Shown in pieces: positions 8,406-17,714 of a stretch of 64,000 bases of DNA (position 1 is its first letter; every line of letters begins with the position of its first letter). This DNA is from Quadrisphaera sp. RL12-1S. Lineage in GTDB: Bacteria; Actinomycetota; Actinomycetes; Actinomycetales; Quadrisphaeraceae. Position numbers and translations under genes: made by a program. Under the pieces are notes generated by a model, which had not been told where the DNA came from, searched no databases, and saw nothing but the letters and a program-made list of their open reading frames with translations. Location: the NCBI RefSeq assembly GCF_014270065.1, contig NZ_JACNME010000001.1:310001-374000 (forward strand). The letters are read 5' to 3'.

Positions 8406-9523
8406 CCACCCCCCTGTCCATCCCCCTGGGCCTGCCCTCCGTGCGGTCGGGGACGGAGGGCGTGCCCGCCCTCCCCGAGGGCGTCCGGCTGGGCAAGAAG
8501 GACTTCACCTCCAGCTCCGAGGTGCGCTGGTGCCCCGGCTGCGGCGACTACGCCGTGCTGGCCGCCGTCCAGGGCTTCCTGCCGGAGCTGGGGCTGCGCA
8601 AGGAGAACGTCGTCTTCGTCTCGGGCATCGGGTGCTCCTCCCGGTTCCCGTACTACCTCGACACCTACGGGATGCACTCCATCCACGGGCGCGCCCCGGC
8701 CATCGCCACCGGGCTGGTGGCCACCCGGCCCGACCTGTCGGTGTTCGTCATCACCGGCGACGGCGACGCGCTGAGCATCGGCGGCAACCACCTCATCCAC
8801 GCGATGCGGCGCAACGTCAACATGACGATCCTGCTGTTCAACAACCGCATCTACGGCCTCACCAAGGGGCAGTACTCCCCCACCTCCGAGGTCGGGAAGG
8901 TCACCAAGTCGACCCCGTCGGGCTCGCTGGACGCGCCGTTCAACCCGGTGTCGCTGGCGCTCGGCGCCGAGGCGAGCTTCGTGGCGCGCACCCTCGACTC
9001 CGACCGCAAGCACCTCACGCAGGTGCTGCGCGCGGCCGCCGAGCACCGGGGCACGTCGCTGGTGGAGATCTACCAGAACTGCCCGATCTTCAACGACGGC
9101 GCCTTCGACGTCCTCAAGGACCGCGACGAGTCGGTCGCCCGGCTGGTGCGGCTGGAGCACGGCCAGGAGGTCGTCTTCGGCGCCGAGGGTGCGCAGAAGG
9201 CGGTCGTCCGGTCGGCGTCGGGCTTCGGGGTGGAGGTGGTGGGGCTGGACGAGGCCCGCGCGAGCGGGCGCGAGGTGGTCGTCCACGACGCCGAGACCGC
9301 GGACCCGTCCCTGGCGTTCGCGCTGTCCCGCCTCGACGAGCCGACCATGGCCCACGTGCCGGTGGGCGTGTTCCGCGCCCACCACCGGCCCACCTACGAC
9401 GACGAGGTGCGCGCCCAGCTCGACGCCGCCCGTGAGGCCAGCGGCGGCTCGCCGCAGTGGCGCGCGAGCGACGCGGACCTGGAAGCGCTGCTGCGCGGCA
9501 GCGACACCTGGTCGGTGGAGTGA
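8402..9523 (+). CDS. korB: 2-oxoglutarate:ferredoxin oxidoreductase, beta subunit
   Basis: A 373-residue subunit carrying thiamine diphosphate and one [4Fe-4S] cluster. Cys ligands are visible in WCPGCGDYAVL (two), SGIGCSSRF (one) and YQNCPIFND (one). The TPP/Mg motif is ITGDGDALSIGGNHLIH followed by NNRIYGLTKGQ. It is translationally coupled to korA, and its own stop overlaps the next gene's GTG. The partner ferredoxin is not in the window. Confidence 0.95.
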   Translation: MTTPLSIPLGLPSVRSGTEGVPALPEGVRLGKKDFTSSSEVRWCPGCGDYAVLAAVQGFLPELGLRKENVVFVSGIGCSSRFPYYLDTYGMHSIHGRAPAIATGLVATRPDLSVFVITGDGDALSIGGNHLIHAMRRNVNMTILLFNNRIYGLTKGQYSPTSEVGKVTKSTPSGSLDAPFNPVSLALGAEASFVARTLDSDRKHLTQVLRAAAEHRGTSLVEIYQNCPIFNDGAFDVLKDRDESVARLVRLEHGQEVVFGAEGAQKAVVRSASGFGVEVVGLDEARASGREVVVHDAETADPSLAFALSRLDEPTMAHVPVGVFRAHHRPTYDDEVRAQLDAAREASGGSPQWRASDADLEALLRGSDTWSVE

Positions 9524-10503
9524 GCCGCGAGGCTCCGCCCGCGCAGCAGGAGGCACCGCGGGGTGCCGCTCCCTCCCAGGGGCGCGGCACCCTGCTCGGG
9601 CTGTCCGCCTACCTCCTGTGGGGCCTGTTCCCGCTGTACTTCCCGCTGCTGGCACCGGCCGGCTCGGTGGAGGTGCTGGTCCACCGGGTGCTGTGGACGG
9701 CGGTGCTGTGCGTGCTGCTGCTCACCGCGCTGCGGCGCTGGCGGCCGCTGCTGGCGCTGGCCCGGTCGGGCCGAACGGTGGCGCTGCTGGCCGTCGCCGC
9801 GGTCGTCATCGCCGTCAACTGGGGCGTCTACATCTACGCGACGCAGACCGCGCACGTGGTCGAGGCGTCGCTGGGCTACTTCATCAACCCGATCATCACC
9901 GTCGCGCTGGCGGTGCTCGTGCTGCGGGAGCGGCTGCGGCCGCTGCAGTGGGCGGCGATCGGCGTGGGCGTGCTGGCCGTGGTCGTCATCACCGTCGACT
10001 ACGGGCGCCCGCCGTGGATCTCGCTGGTCCTGGCGCTGAGCTTCGGCACCTACGGGCTGGTCAAGAAGCAGGTCGGCAGCTCCGGCCCGGGCGGGCGCGG
10101 GCTGTCCGCGCTCACCAGCCTGTCCGCGGAGACCCTGCTCCTCGCGCCGGTCGCCCTCGTGGCGCTCGTCGTCCTCGAGGCGCGCGGCACCGGGACGTTC
10201 ACCGCGGACGCCCCGTGGCACGCGCTGCTGCTCGCCTCGACGGGGGTCGTGACGGCCGTGCCGCTGCTACTCTTCGCGGCCGGCGCCGCGCGCGTGCCGC
10301 TGACCACCACGGGGCTGCTGCAGTACGTCACCCCGGTCATGCAGCTGGTGCTCGGGGTGGCGGTGTTCCACGAGGCGATGCCCGCGTCCCGGTGGGCCGG
10401 GTTCGCCCTGGTCTGGGTGGCGCTGGTGCTCCTCACCGCCGACCTGCTGGGCGCGGGCCGGCCCCGGGTGGCGCAGAGGTCAAGGAAGGTCAAGAGCGGG
10501 TAA
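9520..10503 (+). CDS. rarD: EamA/RarD-family transporter
   Basis: A 327-residue membrane protein with ten predicted helices in two EamA repeats. The RarD-type start SAYLLWGLFPLYFPLL and the motif VNWGVYIYATQTAHVVEASLG fit the chloramphenicol-sensitivity (RarD) subgroup. Substrate unknown. GTG 9520 overlaps the korB stop (GTGA) and has ggtggag just upstream, so it is translated with korAB; a functional connection is not evident. Confidence 0.85.
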   Translation: MSREAPPAQQEAPRGAAPSQGRGTLLGLSAYLLWGLFPLYFPLLAPAGSVEVLVHRVLWTAVLCVLLLTALRRWRPLLALARSGRTVALLAVAAVVIAVNWGVYIYATQTAHVVEASLGYFINPIITVALAVLVLRERLRPLQWAAIGVGVLAVVVITVDYGRPPWISLVLALSFGTYGLVKKQVGSSGPGGRGLSALTSLSAETLLLAPVALVALVVLEARGTGTFTADAPWHALLLASTGVVTAVPLLLFAAGAARVPLTTTGLLQYVTPVMQLVLGVAVFHEAMPASRWAGFALVWVALVLLTADLLGAGRPRVAQRSRKVKSG

Positions 10504-10522
10504 AAACCGATGGCCGTCGGTC

Positions 10523-10555
10523 GTTCACCTCCGGGCCACCCGTGAGCCACCGGGG
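10523..10555 (+). promoter_or_regulatory. Probable Pho box: three 11-bp direct repeats upstream of the phosphatase gene
   Basis: Three adjacent 11-mers, GTTCACCTCCG (10523-10533), GGCCACCCGTG (10534-10544) and AGCCACCGGGG (10545-10555), line up with the actinobacterial PhoP direct-repeat unit whose core is GTTCACC. The first matches the core exactly and the others degrade. The position, 60-90 bp before a PhoX-type phosphatase, is what PhoP activation would need. Confidence 0.55.
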
Positions 10556-10615
10556 GTCCGGTCGGTGCGTCGAGCGTCTCCTGCAGCCAGCACCCCTGGA
10601 CGAGGAGAGCCCGAC

Positions 10616-12676
10616 ATGACCCTGACCCCGTCGCACCGGCGGCCGCTGCCGATGACCGGCCACACGCGGGGCACCCGCTCCGCCGCCACGTGCCACTTCA
10701 AGTGCGGTGACGCCTGCCTCACGGACGAGCGCAGCGCGTCGGCGTCCCCCTCGTTCGCCTCCGTGGTGGAGGCGTCGCTGTCGCGGCGCGCCCTCCTGCT
10801 CGGTCTCGGCGTCGCGGCTGCCGCCGCGGGCACCGGTGCCCTGACGGCGCAGCCCGCCCAGGCGGCGCCCGGCGCAGCAGGTGAGCCGGGGAAGCCGGGA
10901 GCGCCGGGGAAGCCCGCAGCGCCGGGCCAGGGGGCGGCGACGGTCGGCCCGAAGGGGCTCGCGTTCGCGCCCATCGCGCCCGTCCCCAGCACCACCGACC
11001 AGCTCACCGTGCCCGCCGGGTACGCCTGGAAGCCGCTCATCAGCTGGGGCGACCCGGTGGTGCAGGGCGCCCCCGCCTTCGACCTGGACCGCCAGAGCGC
11101 GCAGGCCCAGGAGCAGCAGTTCGGCTACAACTGCGACTACCTGGCGATCCTCCCGCGAGGCGCCGGCAAGGCCCTGCTCGTGGCCAACCACGAGTACACC
11201 AACGAGAACCTCATGGTCCCGGGGTTCACCACCGAGGCCGCCCTGACGCCGGAGCAGCTGCGCACCTCCATCGCCGCCCACGGCCTGTCCGTGGTGCAGC
11301 TGCGGCGCGGCAAGGACGGCTTCTGGGAGGTGGAGCCCTCGAGGTACGGCCGCCGCTTCACCGGCCTGTCCACCCGCTTCGAGCTGCGCGGCCCCGTCGC
11401 CGGCACCGACCTCGTGAAGACCGCGGCGGACCCGGGTGGCCGCGCGGTCATCGGCACGCTCAACAACTGCTCCGGCGGCACGACGCCGTGGGGGACGGTG
11501 CTGTCCGGCGAGGAGAACTTCGACCAGTACTTCCGCGGGGACCCGCAGGGCGACCCGCGCAACCAGAAGACGTACTCGCTGGTCAAGGACGGCAAGCCCA
11601 GCGAGGGCCGCTACTGGCACAGGGCTGACGCCCGCTTCGACACCGCGCGCGAGCCGAACGAGGTCAACAGGTTCGGCTGGATCGTCGAGGTGGACCCGCA
11701 CGACCCCCGCTCCACCCCCGTCAAGCACACCGCCCTGGGCCGCTTCAAGCACGAGGGCGCCACGACGCTCGTGTCGAGGAAGGGCAACGTCGTCGCGTAC
11801 ATGGGCGACGACAGCCGCGGCCAGCACCTGTACAAGTTCGTCAGCCGCGAGCGCGTCGGCCGGGGCGGCAAGGGCGGCCGCAGCGAGCTGCTCGACGCCG
11901 GGGACCTCTACGTGGCGAAGTTCGAGGCCGACGGCGACCCCGCGACCGACCGCGACGGCACCGGCACGTGGATCCCGCTGACGAAGGACGGGAGGTCCGC
12001 CGTCCCGGGGATGAGCCACGAGGAGGTGCTCGTGTTCACCCGCGACGCCGCCGCGAAGGTCGGGGCCACGCCGATGGACCGCCCCGAGGACGTCGAGCCG
12101 GACCCCCGCACCGGGTACGTCTACGTCGCGTGCACCAACAACACCGACCGCACGGCCCCGGCGCCGGCCAACCCGCGCGCGAAGAACAAGGACGGGCACG
12201 TCATCGAGCTGCGGGAGGCCGGCGACGACGCGACGGGCACGCGCTTCGACTGGTCGCTGCTGCTGGTCTGCGGCGACCCGGCGGACCCCTCGACGTTCTT
12301 CTCGGGCTTCCCCGCCGACAAGGTGTCGCCGATCTCGTGCCCGGACAACGTGGCGTTCGACAAGGACCAGCCCGGACTGTGGATCTCCACGGACGGCGCG
12401 CCGAGCACGCTGAAGCTCAACGACGCGCTGCACTTCGTGCCGCTGACCGGCGCTGACCGCGGACGCGTCTCGCAGTTCCTCGCGGTGCCCACGGGCGCGG
12501 AGACGTGCGGTCCGTGGATCGACGCCGCGGACGGGTCGGTGTTCGTCAACGTGCAGCACCCCGGCGAGACCGACACCGCGCGGGTGGACGCGCCCGCGTC
12601 GGCGTTCCCGTACACGGCCGCTTCGAAGCGCACGCCGCGCCCGAGCACCGTGCAGGTGCGCCGCACCGGGAAGTAG
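10616..12676 (+). CDS. PhoX-family (DUF839) Tat-exported alkaline phosphatase
   Basis: A 686-residue protein of the PhoX/DUF839 beta-propeller family, typically a Ca/Fe-dependent secreted phosphatase. The twin-arginine signal is SRRALLLGLGVAAAAAGTG at about residues 58-76, preceded by a long N-region that includes CHFKCGDAC, a segment found in this family. Inside the propeller are SGGTTPWGTVLSGEENF, GRFKHEGATT, YMGDDSRGQHLYKFV and DRPEDVEPDPRTGYVYVACTNN in fold order. ATG 10616 has GAGGAG upstream. The adjacent Pho box supports phosphate control. Confidence 0.9.
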   Translation: MTLTPSHRRPLPMTGHTRGTRSAATCHFKCGDACLTDERSASASPSFASVVEASLSRRALLLGLGVAAAAAGTGALTAQPAQAAPGAAGEPGKPGAPGKPAAPGQGAATVGPKGLAFAPIAPVPSTTDQLTVPAGYAWKPLISWGDPVVQGAPAFDLDRQSAQAQEQQFGYNCDYLAILPRGAGKALLVANHEYTNENLMVPGFTTEAALTPEQLRTSIAAHGLSVVQLRRGKDGFWEVEPSRYGRRFTGLSTRFELRGPVAGTDLVKTAADPGGRAVIGTLNNCSGGTTPWGTVLSGEENFDQYFRGDPQGDPRNQKTYSLVKDGKPSEGRYWHRADARFDTAREPNEVNRFGWIVEVDPHDPRSTPVKHTALGRFKHEGATTLVSRKGNVVAYMGDDSRGQHLYKFVSRERVGRGGKGGRSELLDAGDLYVAKFEADGDPATDRDGTGTWIPLTKDGRSAVPGMSHEEVLVFTRDAAAKVGATPMDRPEDVEPDPRTGYVYVACTNNTDRTAPAPANPRAKNKDGHVIELREAGDDATGTRFDWSLLLVCGDPADPSTFFSGFPADKVSPISCPDNVAFDKDQPGLWISTDGAPSTLKLNDALHFVPLTGADRGRVSQFLAVPTGAETCGPWIDAADGSVFVNVQHPGETDTARVDAPASAFPYTAASKRTPRPSTVQVRRTGK

Positions 12677-12689
12677 CCCGCCCTCCGGT

Positions 12690-12741
12690 CCGTGATCATG
12701 GGCGGTCGGCCACCCCGGTGGCCGGCTGCCCGTGATCACGC
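12690..12741. repeat. Dispersed palindromic element (REP-like), copy 1
   Basis: CCGTGATCATGGGC (12690-12703) and GCCCGTGATCACG (12728-12740) are inverted arms with one mismatch; inside them CGGCCACC/GGTGGCCG forms a second hairpin. The same ATGATCACGG core recurs at about 18478 and 44494-44586, always between genes. Confidence 0.7.
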
Positions 12742-12764
12742 ACGGGGAGCGGTCGGCGGCCGCT

Positions 12765-12770
12765 TAGCCT
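12765..12770 (+). promoter_or_regulatory. -10 element of copC
   Basis: TAGCCT lies 35 nt before the GTG of copC. Here the transcript would have a short leader carrying a GGAG ribosome-binding site, unlike the leaderless neighbours. Confidence 0.4.
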
Positions 12771-12805
12771 GGGGGACGACACCCGCCGCACCGTCTGGAG
12801 CACCC

Positions 12806-13441
12806 GTGTCCTTCCCCTCCCCCGCCCGGGGCCTCGCCGTGCTCGGCGCCGGTGCGGCGCTGTGCTGCTCAGCCCTCGTGGGCGCCCCGGCCGCCTGGGC
12901 GCACGACTCCCTCACCAGCAGCACGCCCGGAGACGGCACCACCGTGACGAACGCCCCCGAGGCCGTGTCCCTCGGCTTCAGCGAGGCGCCGCTCCAGCTG
13001 GGCGCCCAGGTGGTGGTCACGGCTCCCGACGGCCGCGTGGTCACCCAGGGCTCGCCCACCGTGGTGGGGAACGACGTGGTGCAGGGCCTCGCCCCCGACC
13101 GGCCCGCCGGCAGCTACACGGTGGACTGGCGCGTGACGTCCAGCGACGGCCACCCCATCCAGGGTCGGGTGGTGTTCGTCGCCGAGGGCGGGGTCGGGGC
13201 GAGCGCGTCCGCCAGCTCGGGCGCGCCCTCAGCGTCGTCCTCCTCGACCTCCTCCTCGGCCGCCGACTCCCCCGCCGGCACGGCGTCGGCCAGCCCCAGC
13301 ACCGCACCGGCCTCGGCGCAGGGCGGCGCCGGGTCGGGCGTGTCCGGGGCCACGTGGGCCTGGACCATCGCCGCTGGTGCCGCGGGTGGGCTGCTGGGCC
13401 TGCTGCTGGTGCGCGCCCGCGGCCGCGCCGGCCGCTCCTGA
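12806..13441 (+). CDS. CopC-domain protein, exported and C-terminally membrane-anchored
   Basis: A 211-residue protein with an N-terminal signal peptide ending in AWA-HDS, so the mature protein begins with the copper-ligand His typical of CopC. The about 95-residue beta-sandwich contains SSTPGDGTTV, LGFSEAPL, GSYTVDWRVTSSDGHPIQG and FVAEGG. A Ser/Ala/Pro-rich linker leads to a single C-terminal helix and a basic tail. Family members bind copper outside the membrane. No CopD is adjacent. GTG 12806 follows ggag with suitable spacing. Confidence 0.85.
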   Translation: MSFPSPARGLAVLGAGAALCCSALVGAPAAWAHDSLTSSTPGDGTTVTNAPEAVSLGFSEAPLQLGAQVVVTAPDGRVVTQGSPTVVGNDVVQGLAPDRPAGSYTVDWRVTSSDGHPIQGRVVFVAEGGVGASASASSGAPSASSSSTSSSAADSPAGTASASPSTAPASAQGGAGSGVSGATWAWTIAAGAAGGLLGLLLVRARGRAGRS

Positions 13442-13474
13442 CCCACCCCCCCACGGGGGGGCGGGGTGGTCAGG
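13437..13474. terminator. Bidirectional terminator-like hairpin between copC and the alpha-glucosidase gene
   Basis: An inverted repeat (CCTGACC...GGTCAGG with C/G runs inside) spans both convergent stop codons (13439-13441 and 13470-13472). Confidence 0.5.
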
Positions 13475-15272
13475 GGGTGAGGCGGCGGCGCAGGACGCGC
13501 GCCTCCCAGGGGCGCAGCGGGGCCAGGCCGGCCCGGGCACCGCCCTCGTCGTCGTGCCAGTTGCCGAGCACCAGCTCAGCGGCGTCCCACGCGGCGACGT
13601 CCTCGCCCAGGTCGGCGGCCACGGCGTCGAGCGGCTGCTCCTGCCCGCTGACCGCCACCACCACGAGCAGCTCGGTGGACGGCGTGGCGCGCGTGAAGGC
13701 GTACACGTGCGGGTGGGTCGCGGCGAGCATCGTGAAGTCCCCCGAGCCGACGCAGGGCTCGGCCGCGCGCAGCGCGATGAGCGCGCGGTAGTGCGACAGC
13801 ACCGAGGTGGGGTCGTCCCGCTGCGCCTCGACGTTCAGCCAGGAGGCGTTCTCGTGCACCCGGTACCAGGGCGTGCCGGTGGTGAAGCCGCCGTGCGGTG
13901 AGCCGTCCCACTGCATGCCCGAGCGCGCGTTGTCGCGGGTGAGCCTCGCCATCGACGTCACCAGCCGTGAGACCTCGGCCTGGTCGGCGCCGCCCTCGAC
14001 GGCCTCGCGCAGGTGGTTGACGGCCTCGATGTCGGAGTAGTCCTCCGGGGAGGTGAACGGCAGGTTGGTCATGCCGATCTCCTCGCCCTGGTAGACGTAC
14101 GGCGTCCCGCGGTGGAGGTGCAGCAGGGTGCCCAGGGCGGTGGCGCTCTCGCGCCACCAGCGGCCGTCGTCGCCCCAGCGCGAGACGATGCGGGGCTGGT
14201 CGTGGTTGTCCCAGTAGAGGCTGTTCCAGCCGCGCTCGGCCATGCCGGCCTGCCAGCGGCCGAAGCTCGCCTTGAGGTCGAGCAGGGAGAACGGCTGCGG
14301 GTCCCACTTGCCGCCGGTGCCGTGGTCGAGGTTGACGTGCTCGAACTGGAAGACCATGTCGACCACGCCGGTGCCCCCGCGGGACGCGCCGTCCGTGAGC
14401 TCGACGGCGTCCTCGACGGTGATGCCCGGCATCTCCCCCACCGTGAGGAAGTCGCCCTCGCGGCCCCCGAACACCTCGCGGCGCAGCTCGGCGAGGAACT
14501 CGTGCAGGCGCGGACCGGTCATGAAGAACGGGCCGCCGTCACCCCACAGCCCGCCGTCGGGCCAGGCCGGGCCGTCGGGCAGCGACCCGTCGGCGGCGTA
14601 CCGCTTGGAGATGAAGTTGATGACGTCCATGCGGAAGCCGTCGACCCCGCGGTCCAGCCACCAGCGCATCATCTCGGCGACCGCGGCGCGCACCTCGGGG
14701 TTCTCCCAGTTGAGGTCGGGCTGCTTGCGGCTGAACAGGTGCAGGTAGTACTCGCCGGTGGTCTCGTCGAGCTCCCAGGTGGACCCGGAGAACGCCGAGC
14801 GCCAGTTGGTGGGCTCCGCGCCGGGGTCACCCGCGGCGAACCCCTCGCGCGGCGGGCGCCAGACGTACCAGTCCCGCTTCGGGGAGTCCGTCGAGGAGCG
14901 GCTCTCGGTGAACCAGGCGTGCTCGTCGCTGGTGTGGTTGACCACGAGGTCCATGACCACCTTGATGCCGCGCTCGTGCGCGGCGGCGATGAGCGCGTCC
15001 ATGTCGGCGAGGGTGCCGAAGGAGGGGTCGACGGCCTGGTAGTCGCTGATGTCGTAGCCGTTGTCGTCCTGCGGGGACGCGTACACCGGGCTCAGCCAGA
15101 CGACGCCGACGCCGAGGTCGGCGAGGTGGTCGAGCTTGGACGTGATGCCCGGCAGGTCGCCCGTGCCGTCGCCGTCCGAGTCGGCGAAGCTGCGCGGGTA
15201 GACCTGGTAGACGACGGTCGAGGCGAACCAGGGCGCCTGGTCCGACGGCGGCGTGGACGTGGGCGTGCTCAC
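13470..15272 (-). CDS. GH13 alpha-glucosidase (oligo-1,6-glucosidase type)
   Basis: A 600-residue cytoplasmic GH13 enzyme. Conserved regions are in order: VVMDLVVNHTSDEH (region I), GFRMDVINF with the Asp nucleophile (region II), TVGEMPG with the acid/base Glu (region III) and YWDNHDQPR (region IV). The start VVYQVYPRSFADSDGDGTGDLPGI is diagnostic for exo-acting alpha-glucosidases on malto- or isomalto-oligosaccharides. No signal peptide. GTG 15272 has CAGGGT 6 nt upstream. It stands alone, without a sugar transporter, and is distinct from the second GH13 gene at 44618-46369. Confidence 0.9.
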   Translation of the reverse strand: MSTPTSTPPSDQAPWFASTVVYQVYPRSFADSDGDGTGDLPGITSKLDHLADLGVGVVWLSPVYASPQDDNGYDISDYQAVDPSFGTLADMDALIAAAHERGIKVVMDLVVNHTSDEHAWFTESRSSTDSPKRDWYVWRPPREGFAAGDPGAEPTNWRSAFSGSTWELDETTGEYYLHLFSRKQPDLNWENPEVRAAVAEMMRWWLDRGVDGFRMDVINFISKRYAADGSLPDGPAWPDGGLWGDGGPFFMTGPRLHEFLAELRREVFGGREGDFLTVGEMPGITVEDAVELTDGASRGGTGVVDMVFQFEHVNLDHGTGGKWDPQPFSLLDLKASFGRWQAGMAERGWNSLYWDNHDQPRIVSRWGDDGRWWRESATALGTLLHLHRGTPYVYQGEEIGMTNLPFTSPEDYSDIEAVNHLREAVEGGADQAEVSRLVTSMARLTRDNARSGMQWDGSPHGGFTTGTPWYRVHENASWLNVEAQRDDPTSVLSHYRALIALRAAEPCVGSGDFTMLAATHPHVYAFTRATPSTELLVVVAVSGQEQPLDAVAADLGEDVAAWDAAELVLGNWHDDEGGARAGLAPLRPWEARVLRRRLTP

Positions 15273-15278
15273 GCCTCC

Positions 15279-15284
15279 ACCCTG
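15279..15284 (-). promoter_or_regulatory. -10-like element for leaderless alpha-glucosidase
   Basis: CAGGGT on the minus strand ends 6 nt before GTG 15272. Confidence 0.4.
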
Positions 15285-15333
15285 TCAGGCAGCCGGGACG
15301 GGGGACCAGCCCGCCCGGCCCCGTCCTACCGGG

Positions 15334-16398
15334 TCAGCGGTCGCGCTCGGTGGTGCTGCGCGCGAAGGACTCGAGCGCCTCGCGCACCGGTCCCTCCGGG
15401 AGCACCTCGAGGGCCTCGACCGCCGAGGCCGACCAGTCTCGTGCGGTCTCCTGCGCGGCGGCGGCGTACGGGGACGCCGCCAGGGCGTCCACAGCGCGCG
15501 CGAGCGCCTCGTCGCTGGACAGGTCGGCGTCGAGCAGCTCCACCAGGGCGGCGGCCTCGTCGCTGCCCGCGGCCGAGGCCCGGCGGGCCAGCAGCACCGG
15601 CAGCGTGGGGACGCCCTCGCGCAGGTCCGTGCCCGCGGCCTTGCCGGTGGCGGCGACCGCGTCCTCCAGGGACCGCGACAGGTCGAGCACGTCGTCAGCG
15701 AGCTGGAAGGCCACGCCCACGCGCTCGCCGTACAGGCGCATCACCTCGACCACCTCGGGCCCGGCGCCGGACAGCTGCGCGCCGAAGCGGCCCGCGAGCG
15801 CGATGAGCGAGCCGGTCTTGTCCGACAGGACCTGCAGGTGGTGGGCCACCGGGTCCTCGTCGGGGCGCGGGCCCACCGTCTCGTGCATCTGCCCCAGGCA
15901 GAGCCGCTCGAAGGTCTCCGCCTGCTGGCGCACGGCGTCCGGGCCGAGGTCGGCGACGAGCCGGGAGGCGCGGGCGAAGAGCAGGTCCCCGGTGAGGATG
16001 GCGACGTCGTTGCCCCACTTGGCCTGCGCGGCGGGCGCGCCGCGGCGCAGCGGGGCGTCGTCCATGACGTCGTCGTGGTAGAGGCTCGCGAGGTGCACCA
16101 GCTCGACGACGACGGCGGCCGGCACGACGCCGGGGGCGTCGGGGTCTCCCAGGTGGGAGGCGAGCAGCGTGAGCATCGGCCGGACCCGCTTGCCGCCGGC
16201 CTCGACGAGGTGGCGGGAGGTCGCGTCGGCCAGGCGGTCGGTGTGGCGGACGGCGTCGCGCAGGCGGCCCTCCACCACGTCCAGGCCGGCGAGGACGTGC
16301 GCGGTGAGCGCCTCGTCGACGTCGGGGACGGCGGCAGCGCCGCGCGCCCGGGCGAGCGGAGGCTCCGGGGGCGCAGGAAAGACCGCTCCCCTGACCAC
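15334..16398 (-). CDS. Trans-polyprenyl diphosphate synthase (menaquinone side-chain)
   Basis: A 354-residue all-helical prenyl synthase. The first aspartate-rich motif is YHDDVMDDAPLRRG and the second is QLADDVLDL; GGKRVRPML provides the diphosphate-binding Lys/Arg. With menG and a MenJ-like reductase directly upstream on the same strand, it most likely makes the long prenyl chain that MenA attaches to DHNA. GTG 16398 is chosen over GTG 16404 because TAGGCT at 16405-16410 then stands 6 nt before it, whereas it would abut the other. Chain length is not predictable here. Confidence 0.9.
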   Translation of the reverse strand: MVRGAVFPAPPEPPLARARGAAAVPDVDEALTAHVLAGLDVVEGRLRDAVRHTDRLADATSRHLVEAGGKRVRPMLTLLASHLGDPDAPGVVPAAVVVELVHLASLYHDDVMDDAPLRRGAPAAQAKWGNDVAILTGDLLFARASRLVADLGPDAVRQQAETFERLCLGQMHETVGPRPDEDPVAHHLQVLSDKTGSLIALAGRFGAQLSGAGPEVVEVMRLYGERVGVAFQLADDVLDLSRSLEDAVAATGKAAGTDLREGVPTLPVLLARRASAAGSDEAAALVELLDADLSSDEALARAVDALAASPYAAAAQETARDWSASAVEALEVLPEGPVREALESFARSTTERDR

Positions 16399-16404
16399 GG
16401 TCAC

Positions 16405-16410
16405 AGCCTA
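16405..16410 (-). promoter_or_regulatory. -10 element deciding the start of the polyprenyl synthase gene
   Basis: TAGGCT on the minus strand ends 6 nt before GTG 16398 and directly touches GTG 16404, so a leaderless message must begin at 16398. Confidence 0.5.
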
Positions 16411-16412
16411 GG

Positions 16413-17714
16413 TCACCTCCCCGCGGGGGCCAGGCGCGACAGCGCGGTCACCACGCGGTCGGCCGCATCACCGCCCGTCGGCTCGGCCAGGTTGGCGAGC
16501 AGCTTGACCACGAGGTGCATGACCGCACGGCGCGGCAGGCCCAGCCGGACGGCGGCCGACAGCACCGGCGGGTGGGCGATGAGCTTCGCGAACGCCCTGC
16601 CGAGGGCGAAGTAGCCGCCCAGCTCCTCCCGCAGCGCGGCGGGGTAGGCCTGCAGAGCGCGGTCCCTGCCCCGCGCGCCGAGGACGCGCTCGGCGTCGAG
16701 GGCGTCCGCGACCACCTCGGCAGCCAGCCGCCCCGAGTGCAGGGCGTACTCGATGCCCTCGCCGTTGAAGGGGTTGACCATGCCTCCCGCGTCCCCCAGG
16801 AGCAGCACGCCGTCCTTCGCGTGGGGCGTGCGGTTGAACCCCATGGGCAGCGCCGCGCTGCGCACGGGGCCTTCGAGGTGGTCCTCGTCGAGGGTCCACT
16901 CCGCCGGGGTGGTGGCCAGCCACTGCTTCAGCACGGCCTTGAGGTCGACCGGCTGCGAGGCGTCGATGACGCCCAGGCCCACGTTGGCGCGCCCGTCGCC
17001 GAGGCCGAAGATCCAGCCGTAGCCGGGCAGCAGCGGGGAGCGGCGCGGCTCACCGGACCACAGCTCCAGCCAGCTCTCCATCCACGGCTCGTGGCTGCGC
17101 GGGGTGCGGTAGTAGGCGCGGGCCGCGACGCCCAGGGGCCTGTCGGGGCGCCGCTCCAGGCCGAGGGCCACCGCGGTGCGGCTGGAGACCCCGTCCGCGG
17201 CGAGCACCACCCTGGCCCGGTGCAGCACCTCGGGGCCGGCGGCGCGGCCGCGCTCGTCGACCGGCTTCGCGCGGACCCCGGTGACCAGGCCGGTGCGCTC
17301 GTCGAGCACGGGGGCGGTCGCGGCGGTCCGCTCCAGCAGCCGCGCGCCGCGGCGCTGCGCGTGGCGGGCCAGCACCTCGTCGAAGTCACCGCGGGTGCGC
17401 ACGAGGCCGTGGTCGGGGAAGGAGGCCAGGTCCGGCCAGGGGATGTCGTAGCTGCGGCCGCCGCCGACGAGCCGCAGGCCGCGGGTGCGCGCCCAGCCGC
17501 CCTGCTCGTCGTCGCCGATGCCGAGGTGCGCCAGCTCGCGCACGGCGCGCGGGGTGAGACCGTCGCCGCAGACCTTGTCGCGCGGGAACGCGGCCTTCTC
17601 CAGGACGACGACGTCCAGGCCCGCGCCGGCCAGGTGGGCCGCCGCGGACGCGCCCGCCGGCCCGGCGCCGACGACGACGACGTCCGCCGTCGTCATCTCC
17701 GCGGTGGTGGTCAC
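16413..17714 (-). CDS. menJ: FAD-dependent geranylgeranyl-reductase-family oxidoreductase, MenJ-like
   Basis: A 433-residue flavoprotein. The Rossmann dinucleotide motif [19 protein letters not shown] is near the N-terminus, followed by [20 protein letters not shown] typical of geranylgeranyl reductases, and [18 protein letters not shown] binds the FAD ribityl. MenJ saturates a double bond of the menaquinone side chain. The location between menG and the prenyl synthase supports that role. GTG 17714 overlaps the menG stop (GTGA, 17711-17714); ATG 17696 is an alternative start but has GGAG too close. Confidence 0.82.
   Translation of the reverse strand: MTTTAEMTTADVVVVGAGPAGASAAAHLAGAGLDVVVLEKAAFPRDKVCGDGLTPRAVRELAHLGIGDDEQGGWARTRGLRLVGGGRSYDIPWPDLASFPDHGLVRTRGDFDEVLARHAQRRGARLLERTAATAPVLDERTGLVTGVRAKPVDERGRAAGPEVLHRARVVLAADGVSSRTAVALGLERRPDRPLGVAARAYYRTPRSHEPWMESWLELWSGEPRRSPLLPGYGWIFGLGDGRANVGLGVIDASQPVDLKAVLKQWLATTPAEWTLDEDHLEGPVRSAALPMGFNRTPHAKDGVLLLGDAGGMVNPFNGEGIEYALHSGRLAAEVVADALDAERVLGARGRDRALQAYPAALREELGGYFALGRAFAKLIAHPPVLSAAVRLGLPRRAVMHLVVKLLANLAEPTGGDAADRVVTALSRLAPAGR

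Noticed and set aside
16399-16404. GTG 16404 as start of the polyprenyl synthase gene
   Set aside because: The TAGGCT element would directly abut it, leaving no room for transcription initiation, whereas GTG 16398 has the common 6-nt spacing.
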